A stretch of 11,550 bases of DNA, from NCBI GenBank assembly GCA_030049455.1, contig JASIKV010000365.1, positions 1-11,550 of the forward strand, written 5' to 3'. Shown one piece after another: positions 5,838-11,550 of the stretch. The stretch is from Terriglobia bacterium (GTDB lineage: Bacteria > Acidobacteriota > Terriglobia > UBA7540). Positions within the stretch are counted from its first letter, which is position 1. Each line of letters opens with the position of its first letter. The notes under the pieces are model-generated. The model was not told the DNA's origin. It searched no databases and saw only the letters and a list, made by a program, of their open reading frames with translations. A program made the position numbers and the translations under genes.

Positions 5838-7191
5838 GGCAGCAAAACCCCAACTTTTCGGTACGGACGGCATTCGCGGCGTGGCCGGGGAATATCCCTT
5901 GGACCAGGCGACAGTTCTCAAAATTGGGAGCGCGCTCGGAACAATGCTGGGAAATTCAGCACGACCTGTGCGTGTGGTGTTGGGGAAGGACACTCGCGAA
6001 TCGAACGAGTGGTTGTCGCGCGCCCTATCGAGCGGCCTCGCCGGAAGCGGCGCGCAGGTTGTGGACGCAGGAATCATCTCCACACCCGGCGTCGCCTTTC
6101 TGACGCGGCGACACGAACTTTCCGCTGGAGTAATGGTTTCCGCCTCGCACAATCCTTATCAGGACAACGGCATCAAGGTTTTTTCTCCGGTCGGAACCAA
6201 GCTGATGGAAGCGCAGGAGCTGGAAGTTGAATCGTTGATGAAAACCTTGCCGGACCTGCCCGGCCCCGGCGAGGATGGCGCGGCCACGGCCCACGGCTGG
6301 GTGGAAGGGTACGTCGAGCACCTGGCAAGCCTGGTTCCAGCAACGCGGGATGTTTCGCGTTTTCGATTGGTGGTGGATTGCGCGAACGGTGCGGCCAGCC
6401 GCCTTGCGCCCATGCTTCTGGCACGGCTCGGAATCACGGCGAAAATCCTGAGCGCGGAGCCTAACGGACGGAATATCAATTTGAATTGCGGCTCATTGCA
6501 CCCGCAGGCAATGGCGGAGGCCACCCGCACCGAGGACGCAGACCTGGGCGTGGCGTTTGATGGCGATGCCGATCGCGCCATTTTCGCCACGCGCTCGGGC
6601 CGCTTGGCGGACGGCGACCACGTTTTCTACGCGCTCGCGCCGTATCTCGCGCGGAAGGGCAGTCTGAAGGGTGGCGCCGTTGTAGGAACATTGATGACCA
6701 ACCTGGCGCTGGAACTTGCCCTGGCAAAGCACGGAATCGGGTTAAAGCGCACGGCCGTGGGCGACAAGTATGTGCTGGAGGAGATGATTCGCTCGGGAAT
6801 TTCGCTGGGCGGCGAGCCCTCCGGACACGTCATCTTCGCCGACCTCTCGCTCGCGGGCGACGGCATGATTACGCTTTTGGAAGTCTTGGGCCTGCTCGCC
6901 GAAGCCGGACAATCGCTGGACGAATTACTGCGCGGCTATCAGCCGTTTCCACAATTGATTCGCAACGTGCGCGTGCGGGAGAAGCCGCCACTGGAATCGA
7001 TTCCCGCTGTCGCCAAGGCCATCGCCGAATGCTCGCAGGAAATGGGCGAACGTGGGCGCGTTGTGGTGCGCTATTCGGGCACCGAAACCCTGGCGCGCGT
7101 CATGGTGGAAGGCGAGGAGGCCGCTGTGGTCGAGAAGCACACAGCAAATATCGCCGGGGCAATCAAGGCAGCAATCGGAGCCGATCTGTAG
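5836..7191 (+). CDS. glmM: Phosphoglucosamine mutase
   Basis: Converts glucosamine-6-phosphate to glucosamine-1-phosphate, the cytoplasmic step before UDP-N-acetylglucosamine for peptidoglycan and lipopolysaccharide. All four signatures of the alpha-D-phosphohexomutase family are present: SASHNP with the phosphoserine Ser104; the metal loop DGDADR with Asp242, Asp244 and Asp246; the sugar loop GEPSGH at 326-331; and the phosphate-binding RYSGTE at 412-417. FGTDGIRG near the N-terminus and the 451-residue length indicate GlmM rather than ManB or Pgm. An in-frame ATG at 5824 would add four residues, but it lies within a promoter-like TACAAT and has no ribosome site, so 5836 is preferred. The first 80 bases after mtaB contain a CCCGAG/CTCGGG hairpin (5772-5788) without a T tract. 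glmM may have its own promoter rather than relying on mtaB transcription. Confidence 0.96.
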   Translation: MAAKPQLFGTDGIRGVAGEYPLDQATVLKIGSALGTMLGNSARPVRVVLGKDTRESNEWLSRALSSGLAGSGAQVVDAGIISTPGVAFLTRRHELSAGVMVSASHNPYQDNGIKVFSPVGTKLMEAQELEVESLMKTLPDLPGPGEDGAATAHGWVEGYVEHLASLVPATRDVSRFRLVVDCANGAASRLAPMLLARLGITAKILSAEPNGRNINLNCGSLHPQAMAEATRTEDADLGVAFDGDADRAIFATRSGRLADGDHVFYALAPYLARKGSLKGGAVVGTLMTNLALELALAKHGIGLKRTAVGDKYVLEEMIRSGISLGGEPSGHVIFADLSLAGDGMITLLEVLGLLAEAGQSLDELLRGYQPFPQLIRNVRVREKPPLESIPAVAKAIAECSQEMGERGRVVVRYSGTETLARVMVEGEEAAVVEKHTANIAGAIKAAIGADL

Positions 7192-7298
7192 CGATCCCGG
7201 TTGGGCGAGATCGCCGCCGGTCGATAGACCGCCACTCCAGACATCGTGAGATGGCTTTGCCGGCGAACCCGGACATTTCTTTGCGCATCCTTCTCTGC

Positions 7299-7304
7299 TA
7301 AACT
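7299..7304 (+). promoter_or_regulatory. Candidate -10 element before the 69-aa gene
   Basis: TAAACT (four of six matches to TATAAT) ends ten bases before the ATG at 7315, consistent with a very short leader. No good -35 is visible and there is no clear Shine-Dalgarno. Confidence 0.25.
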
Positions 7305-7314
7305 CGGGCATGAG

Positions 7315-7524
7315 ATGGGCAGTCCGTTCAACGTTCTCCAGCCGTGGAAGCCCGGGGACACGCGCGAAGTCAGGGAGCGCGCGCTGAAGCAAGTCCGCCT
7401 GGAAGGGAAGTATGACTCCTATGCTCAAGTCTACGAACTGGACGGCCACCGGTGGAAAATTCAGGGTCAGCTCAGCCACCCCTCCGGCGACACTGTTTAT
7501 ACTCTTGTCTGCGTCAACGAATAG
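7315..7524 (+). CDS. Hypothetical 69-residue protein
   Basis: I do not recognise this family. The product is small, charged and without a signal peptide or membrane segment. The N-terminal part is helical and basic (DTREVRERALKQVRLEGKYDSY). The C-terminal half looks like a short beta sheet (AQVYELDGHRWKIQGQLSHPSGDTVYTLVCVN). The ATG at 7315 is chosen because a longer in-frame start at 7246 would add a Cys/Arg-rich stretch with no coding look. An ATG at 7310 is out of frame. It lies 123 nt after glmM and 136 nt before the exported protein, on the same strand as both. The even amphipathic pattern and the good codon use (third positions mostly G or C) argue that it is real, but this is only moderate evidence. 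Confidence 0.6.
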   Translation: MGSPFNVLQPWKPGDTREVRERALKQVRLEGKYDSYAQVYELDGHRWKIQGQLSHPSGDTVYTLVCVNE

Positions 7525-7660
7525 AAGGGCGGCATTCCGTTAAACTGCTGAGCAAGTGCCATTGGGGGGCGGGCCTGCACCTGGCACGATAGCAACCCTG
7601 CCGCAAGGGCCCCCATCCAATTGGCAGGCGACCCGCAAGCCGATGCAGGGAAGGTGCATT

Positions 7661-8485
7661 ATGAAATCGAAAATCCTTTCACTTTCAATGCTCATGGCAG
7701 TAAGCGGCTTGGCGCAAACGCCTGCCGGCCCGGCCAGCTCAACTGTTCAGTCACAGCCCTCAGCGCCCACAACGGCGCCGGGTTCCGCACCCGCTGCTCC
7801 AGCGGCGCAGGCGGCCCCGCAGCCTTCGGCTGATGACGGGCGAATCGTTGTCCCCGCCGAGACGGCGATTCCCATCATTTTGCTCACGCCCATCAATACC
7901 AAGTCGGCGTACGTGGGCGCGTCGTTTTATTGCGAGTCCGTCTACCCGATTACCGTCGCCAACCGCATCATCATTCCCAAGGGGACTTCGGTTCGCGGAA
8001 CCATTACTCAAATCGTGCGGCCGGGACGCGTGAAGGGAAAAGCTCAGATTGGACTGCGGTTTGATGAAATGGTTCTGCCCAACGGCACGACCGTGCAATT
8101 GCGCGCCGTGCTTTCAGGCTTCGGGACTACCGGGGGAGAGAAGTACAAGCCTGATGAGGGGAAAATCCAGGGTGATAGCTCGAAAGGCGAGGATGCCGGC
8201 AAAGTGATCACCACCACCGCCTCGGGAGCGGAAATGGGCACGATTATCGGCCTCGAAAAAGGCGCTCTGGGCGAGGGGATTGGCATCGGCGCCGGAGCGG
8301 GCGCCGCAACCGGCCTCATTTGGGTGCTGGCTTCACGCGGGAAGGACGCGGTTCTGCCCCACGGCACCAGCCTGGAATTAAAACTGATCCAGCCGCTGAA
8401 CTTCAGCGCCTGGGAGGTCCAGCCGCGCACGCCTTATGACGAAGGTCCGAACATGACGCGCCGCCCCTGCGGTCCGAGCTTGTGA
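7661..8485 (+). CDS. Exported glycine-zipper protein with a VirB10/TrbI-like core
   Basis: A 274-residue protein. Residues 1-18 form a signal peptide (MKSKILSLSMLMAVSGLA), followed by an Ala/Pro/Gln/Ser-rich linker to about residue 60, suited to crossing the periplasm. The core (about 62-170) has VVPAETAIPIILLTPINTKSA, IIPKGTSVRGTITQI and LRFDEMVLPNGTTVQLRAVL, a pattern resembling the C-terminal beta domain of VirB10/TrbI/TraB proteins. Next is a Gly/Ala-rich zipper (about 188-225, with GIGIGAGAGAATG) that could insert in or lie against a membrane, and finally LPHGTSLELKLIQPLNF. The start ATG at 7661 has AGGGAAGG six bases upstream and begins the signal peptide; a longer open frame exists but lacks these. 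No other secretion genes are nearby, so a conjugation role is not implied. An envelope role is inferred. Confidence 0.75.
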   Translation: MKSKILSLSMLMAVSGLAQTPAGPASSTVQSQPSAPTTAPGSAPAAPAAQAAPQPSADDGRIVVPAETAIPIILLTPINTKSAYVGASFYCESVYPITVANRIIIPKGTSVRGTITQIVRPGRVKGKAQIGLRFDEMVLPNGTTVQLRAVLSGFGTTGGEKYKPDEGKIQGDSSKGEDAGKVITTTASGAEMGTIIGLEKGALGEGIGIGAGAGAATGLIWVLASRGKDAVLPHGTSLELKLIQPLNFSAWEVQPRTPYDEGPNMTRRPCGPSL

Positions 8486-8666
8486 TTTTCGTCGCATTGC
8501 CGGTTGACTGAACATCAGAATTCCCTACTTCTGTATTGGCGCGCCGGCGATAGGGCTTCATGCCAGCGATCCTATGCGCGGTTCCCGCGCGGTCGCCGGA
8601 TTTACCCGGAAAGTGATCGGGAATCATCGCGCCGTTAGACTTACCTCGCAGGCGGACAAGTAAATC

Positions 8667-8939
8667 TCAGCAGAACACCACCGATTGAACGCCGGAGATT
8701 TCGAATTTCTTCCGGCAGCGCGGGTTCTTGCACTGCATGAAATCGTCTCGGCGAAGCATGTAGGATTGCGCCTTGGCGAATTTGGCGCGGTCGCGTTCAT
8801 CCGCGCCGCCGCGCAGCGCTTTCTTTTTGGTCCGCACCAGCCAGCGGATTTCGTAGTTGTCCGACTGCTTGCAATAGGTGCAGTTCAAATTGGCGGGCTT
8901 GCGGGTTTCACTCTCGTCGAAAAAGTCTCTCTCGTCCAT
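8667..8939 (-). CDS. Small zinc-ribbon protein, function unknown
   Basis: A 90-residue protein with two separated cysteine pairs, Cys20-x2-Cys23 (CTYC) and Cys70-x4-Cys75 (CKNPRC), enough for one zinc site. Between them is a Lys/Arg-rich helical stretch (RTKKKALRGGADERDRAKFAKAQSY). It ends with an unpaired cysteine (SVVFC). I do not know a defined family. The ATG at 8937-8939 is chosen because it starts the acidic MDERDFFDESE segment. A longer open frame back to 9005 would overlap the end of thrB. The gene follows thrB on the same strand after 52 nt and could be the last gene of the threonine operon. A TAGAAT hexamer at 8948-8953 suggests it may have its own, nearly leaderless promoter. No link to threonine synthesis is visible in the protein. 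Confidence 0.7.
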   Translation of the reverse strand: MDERDFFDESETRKPANLNCTYCKQSDNYEIRWLVRTKKKALRGGADERDRAKFAKAQSYMLRRDDFMQCKNPRCRKKFEISGVQSVVFC

Positions 8940-8947
8940 GGCCGGGT

Positions 8948-8953
8948 ATTCTA
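8948..8953 (-). promoter_or_regulatory. Candidate -10 element before the small zinc-ribbon gene
   Basis: The minus strand reads TAGAAT (five of six matches to TATAAT), ending eight bases before the ATG. It lies in the 52-nt gap after thrB, where no Shine-Dalgarno is visible. The -35 region is poor. Confidence 0.35.
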
Positions 8954-8991
8954 GCCGGAATCGAGTGGGAAGGCCACAAAGAGAACGCAAA

Positions 8992-9903
8992 TCACTTCGG
9001 CACAATCCACCCCTTGGCCCCGCGATTGTCAGGACCGACAGAGTGCGCGTGGGAGTTGACCTGCTTATCCGCCAGAGTCTTTTGAATGAGTCCGGCGATC
9101 ACCGCCGAATCACCGCGCGTGAAGGCTAGAATGGAAGGTCCCGCGCCGCTCAGGCAGATTCCCAGCAGATCGGGGTGGCGAAGAGCCAGCGCTTCTCCCA
9201 GGCCGGGCATCAGATGCGCGCGAAACGGCTGGTGCCAGCGGTCGTCGAAGAAAGCGCGCTGCAAATCCGCAGCGCCGGAAAACAGTTGCGATGTCAAAAC
9301 AACCGCCCGCTGCAAATTGTGGACTGCGTCCGCACGTGAGTAGCTTTCCGGCAGCGCTTTGCGAGCTTCGGCGGTGGACAGTGCGTAATCCGGAGTGACC
9401 AGGGCCAACCCCAGCGGTTCCGGCAGCGGACTGGAATAACTGAGAATGCGTCCGCCGTTCTCCATTGCCACGGTAAAGCCGCCGTGCCAAGCCGCGGCCA
9501 CGTTGTCCGGATGGCCTTCGCACTTTGAGGCGAGCGTCACGATCTCCTCGTCAAACAACGCGCGTCCCGCCAGGCGGTGGCTGGCGACAAGCGCGCTCAC
9601 AATTGCTGCGGCGCTGGAGCCCAGTCCCGCGCCTACGGGAATCTGATTGACAATTTCCAGATCGAAGCCGTACCGGCTCCCCCAGTCAGCAAGTCTCTGG
9701 CGGATGATGCTGGCGATGAGATTGTCCGCCGCGGCGGGAATACGTTCGGGATTGACGCCTTGATACCGCACAGTGATTTCACGATCGGCGCGCGGAGTGA
9801 CGTGAACGTCGAGGTAAAGGCTGACGGCGATTGCGCCGCAATCGAAAAGACACCCAAGGTTGGCGGAAGTTGCGGGAACGCGGACGGAAACGCGGTCACT
9901 CAC
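8992..9903 (-). CDS. thrB: Homoserine kinase
   Basis: ATP-dependent GHMP-family kinase that makes O-phospho-L-homoserine from homoserine in the cytoplasm; it supplies ThrC. With 303 residues it has the usual family length. The three GHMP signatures are visible: VRVPATSANLG near the N-terminus (8-17), the phosphate loop PVGAGLGSSAAA at 89-100, and LSGAGPSILAF at 251-261. EGHPDNVAAAWHGGF at 129-143 is typical of homoserine kinases. The start codon is GTG (9901-9903), since no ATG is available just upstream; AAAGG lies about 11 bases before it. It follows thrC after 116 nt that hold two small GC-rich dyads (9973-9986 and 9995-10007) without T tracts. It is presumably cotranscribed with thrC and so under the same SAM riboswitch. 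Confidence 0.95.
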   Translation of the reverse strand: MSDRVSVRVPATSANLGCLFDCGAIAVSLYLDVHVTPRADREITVRYQGVNPERIPAAADNLIASIIRQRLADWGSRYGFDLEIVNQIPVGAGLGSSAAAIVSALVASHRLAGRALFDEEIVTLASKCEGHPDNVAAAWHGGFTVAMENGGRILSYSSPLPEPLGLALVTPDYALSTAEARKALPESYSRADAVHNLQRAVVLTSQLFSGAADLQRAFFDDRWHQPFRAHLMPGLGEALALRHPDLLGICLSGAGPSILAFTRGDSAVIAGLIQKTLADKQVNSHAHSVGPDNRGAKGWIVPK

Positions 9904-10019
9904 AGATGGATTTACCTTTCGAAGAGTCTGCCCTGCGATCGCCGCGCGGGCACCGACGGCAAACGCGAGGCGGGGCCTGCGGGCCCGGGATTGCGCACCC
10001 CGGGTGCCTGGCGTGGAAA

Positions 10020-11267
10020 TTATGCGGCGGTAGTGGCCCGCGCGGCGAGGAACTGCTCCTCAAATTCGTCCAGCTTGGGCCGGATCAAAGCACTTTCCGC
10101 AATCCGCCCCTGCAATGCGCCGACGGTCTTCAGCCCGTTGCCGGTGATTACGAGCACTGCGGATTCGTCGGGATTCAGGCGGCCCTGGCGTATCAGCTTG
10201 CGCGCCACGGCCACGGTAACGCCGCCCGCGGTTTCCGTGAAGATGCCCTCGGTTTCTCCCAGCAAGCGGATGCCCTCAACAATTTCGTCGTCGGTCACGT
10301 CTTCGCCTGCGCCACCGCTTCCCAGAATGGCTTTCACGGCGTAGGGTCCGTCGGCGGGGTTGCCGATGGCGAGCGAGCGGGCAATGGTGCGCGGCTTTTG
10401 CGGATCGATTTCGGAAGTCCCGCGCTTGGCGGCGCTGGTGATGGGCGAGCATCCCGTGGCCTGTGCTCCGAAGAAACGAGTGGAAACGGGATTGACCCAG
10501 GCAAGCTTCTTCAGTTCCTCGAACGCCTTGTTGATTTTCGTGATCAACGCGCCGCCGGCCATGGGGACCACGATGTTCTGCGGCAGGCGCCAACCGAGCT
10601 GCTCGGCGATTTCGTATCCGACCGTCTTCGAGCCCTCGGCGTAATAGGAGCGCAGGTTGACGTTGACGATACCCCAGGAGTGCTTCTGCGCAACTTCCGA
10701 ACAGAGGCGGTTCACCTGGTCGTAGTTACCCTGCACGCGCACCAGGTTGGCGCCGTAAACCTGCGTGGCGATGATTTTCTCAGGCTCGAGCTCGGCGGGA
10801 ATGAAAATGTAGGCGCGGAACCCCCCGGCCGCCGCCTGCGCCGCGACGGCGTTGGCGAGATTGCCGGTGGATGAGCAGCCCACGGTTCCGAATCCAAATT
10901 CATGCGCCTTGGAAAGCGCCACCGCCACAACGCGGTCCTTGAAGGAGAGCGTGGGGTGATTGACGGAATCATTCTTTACGTACAGGTCGCGAATTCCCAG
11001 CGCCGCACCCAGGTGGGGCGCCGCCACGAGCGGCGTGAATCCGGTTTGGCGGCCCACGTAGGGTTCATCGAGCAGCGGCAGAAGTTCCTTGTATCGCCAC
11101 ATGGTGGGCGGGCGGCTGGCCAGATCCTCGCGCCGCAAATCCGACCAGAGCTTGCCGTAGTCGTACACGACTTCGAGTGGGGCCCAACAGTCCTCGCATG
11201 CGGCCAGGGGCTCGAGCGAATACGTGCGCTCGCAGTCCCTACATTTAAGATGTGTTGCGTAACTCAT
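10020..11267 (-). CDS. thrC: Threonine synthase (PLP-dependent, with N-terminal zinc ribbon)
   Basis: Converts O-phospho-L-homoserine to L-threonine and phosphate, the last step of threonine synthesis. The 415-residue protein is a fold-type II PLP enzyme. The PLP lysine is Lys110 in NHPTLSFKDR, followed by the phosphate-binding SSTGNLANAVAA loop and, further on, PMAGGALITK and FTETAGGVTVA. The N-terminus carries a zinc-ribbon-like knuckle with Cys9, Cys12, Cys24 and Cys27 (LKCRDCERTY, ACEDCWAP), known from many shorter-type threonine synthases of bacteria and archaea. The ATG at 11265-11267 has GGAGGA immediately upstream (11271-11276). The next gene is thrB. A SAM-I riboswitch and terminator precede it at 11342-11498, leaving a leader of about 75 nt after the terminator. 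An enzyme acting on another phosphorylated amino acid, such as a cysteate synthase, is possible but less likely beside thrB. Confidence 0.95.
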   Translation of the reverse strand: MSYATHLKCRDCERTYSLEPLAACEDCWAPLEVVYDYGKLWSDLRREDLASRPPTMWRYKELLPLLDEPYVGRQTGFTPLVAAPHLGAALGIRDLYVKNDSVNHPTLSFKDRVVAVALSKAHEFGFGTVGCSSTGNLANAVAAQAAAGGFRAYIFIPAELEPEKIIATQVYGANLVRVQGNYDQVNRLCSEVAQKHSWGIVNVNLRSYYAEGSKTVGYEIAEQLGWRLPQNIVVPMAGGALITKINKAFEELKKLAWVNPVSTRFFGAQATGCSPITSAAKRGTSEIDPQKPRTIARSLAIGNPADGPYAVKAILGSGGAGEDVTDDEIVEGIRLLGETEGIFTETAGGVTVAVARKLIRQGRLNPDESAVLVITGNGLKTVGALQGRIAESALIRPKLDEFEEQFLAARATTAA

Positions 11268-11341
11268 GCTTCCTCCGTTTTCATCGGAGCGGCAGACTTG
11301 GTTTTGGGGAATGTCGTGAAGCTCAGGAAGAGGCGTAAACT

Positions 11342-11371
11342 AAAAAGCCCCTTCCGAGTAAGAAGAGGCTT
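11342..11371 (-). terminator. Intrinsic terminator, expression platform of the SAM riboswitch
   Basis: On the minus strand AAGCCTCTTC (11362-11371) pairs over ten bases, with one G-U, with GAAGGGGCTT (11345-11354) around a seven-base loop. TTTTTAGTTT follows. It lies 23 nt after the aptamer and about 75 nt before thrC. The alternative partner of its 5' arm is the 3' strand of aptamer helix P1. Confidence 0.88.
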
Positions 11372-11394
11372 GATGCAAGGTCTAGCGGCCCCCT

Positions 11395-11498
11395 CTCATC
11401 TCCCCCACACCGGGAAGGATTTGGCACCTGGCCCCCGACTTTCGTCGGGGCGGTTGTCGTGGCGTCATAGGGCCCGTCCCTCGGCCACTCTCGATGAG
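11395..11498 (-). promoter_or_regulatory. SAM-I (S-box) riboswitch aptamer upstream of thrC-thrB
   Basis: Read on the minus strand, the 104-nt element has the full SAM-I layout. P1 is CTCATC (11493-11498) with GATGAG (11395-11400). P2 is GTGGC/GCCAC, enclosing the kink-turn GAGGGA (11477-11482) and GGGCCC (11470-11475). Then comes CAACC, and P3 is CCCCGAC-GAAA-GTCGGGG (11433-11450). The conserved joining segment GGTGCCAAATCC (11417-11428) follows, then a short P4 and closure of P1. One usually conserved base differs: GCAACC of the family reads ACAACC (11452-11457). A strong terminator follows, so SAM binding should stabilise P1, free the terminator and stop transcription before thrC. SAM-I elements usually control methionine and sulfur genes; here the first gene is threonine synthase. 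Confidence 0.92.
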
Positions 11499-11516
11499 AT
11501 TCAGGGTATCTGAATC
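11498..11516. repeat. Perfect 7-bp dyad adjoining the riboswitch
   Basis: GATTCAG-N5-CTGAATC is a perfect inverted repeat with a five-base centre, sharing one base with the 5' end of the aptamer. It could be an operator in the thr promoter region or a hairpin at the very start of the leader. A further TGAATC/ATTCA motif lies next to it at 11511-11525. Confidence 0.5.
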
Positions 11517-11550
11517 AGATATTCAATTGTCGCCAGCTATGGTACGAAAT

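Noticed and set aside
7217..7231. Terminator after glmM (CGGTC-GATA-GACCG hairpin)
   Set aside because: The stem has only five pairs and no T tract follows on either strand.
7561..7616. Riboswitch in the leader of the exported protein gene
   Set aside because: A GGGGGC/GCCCCC pairing can close a stem, but the loop sequence matches no riboswitch class I know. The fold may only reflect the GC content.
8576..8590. Terminator in the convergent spacer 8486-8666 (GCGCGG-TTC-CCGCGC)
   Set aside because: The hairpin is short and has no T tract on either side. The 181-nt spacer otherwise shows no gene or clear signal.
9973..10007. Terminator between thrC and thrB
   Set aside because: Two small GC-rich dyads are present, but neither is followed by a T tract, and the two genes belong to one pathway.
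9831..10874. Open frame of 347 codons on the plus strand opposite thrC
   Set aside because: It mirrors thrC, which has full catalytic motifs. The translated sequence is low-complexity Gly/Arg-rich with no recognisable domain.
10902..11513. Open frame of 203 codons on the plus strand crossing the start of thrC and the riboswitch
   Set aside because: It runs through a structured regulatory RNA on the opposite strand and has no protein features.

Overview
The window looks like a stretch of GC-rich chromosome from a Gram-negative, free-living bacterium, most likely an Acidobacteriota. This placement is inferred from gene content: an F-type ATP synthase operon with separate b' and b genes, bS21 beside a double zinc-ribbon protein, a SAM-I riboswitch outside Firmicutes, and an exported Ala/Pro-rich glycine-zipper protein. 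There is no plasmid, phage, insertion sequence, CRISPR array, tRNA or rRNA. All genes look like core or conserved lineage genes.

Layout. (1) 1-3300, minus strand: b'-b-delta-alpha of the ATP synthase (atpF', atpF, atpH, atpA), with atpA running off the left edge. A strong sigma70-type promoter lies at 3354-3383. (2) 3459-4155, plus strand, divergent: rpsU (bS21, TTG start) and a two-zinc-ribbon protein. (3) 4239-7191, plus strand: an mtaB-type tRNA methylthiotransferase carrying an in-frame, repeat-derived insertion, then glmM (phosphoglucosamine mutase, cell-wall UDP-GlcNAc synthesis). (4) 7315-8485, plus strand: a 69-aa unknown protein and an exported protein whose core resembles VirB10/TrbI. 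(5) 8667-11267, minus strand: thrC, thrB and a small zinc-ribbon protein. They are preceded at 11342-11498 by a SAM-I riboswitch and an intrinsic terminator, so the last two steps of threonine synthesis appear to be attenuated by S-adenosylmethionine.

Themes. The main regulatory result is the SAM-I riboswitch on thrC-thrB, which links the methionine/SAM pool to use of homoserine and O-phosphohomoserine. The main structural oddity is a pair of inverted arrays of a degenerate octamer (CCGATYAY) inside the mtaB coding region, at the junction between two domains. A third pattern is that several genes without a convincing Shine-Dalgarno have a TAnnnT hexamer 6-10 nt before the ATG. This suggests leaderless or nearly leaderless transcripts, alongside genes such as atpF and thrC that have strong Shine-Dalgarno sites.

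I found no clearly new multi-gene system. The riboswitch placement and the mtaB insertion deserve the closest look.
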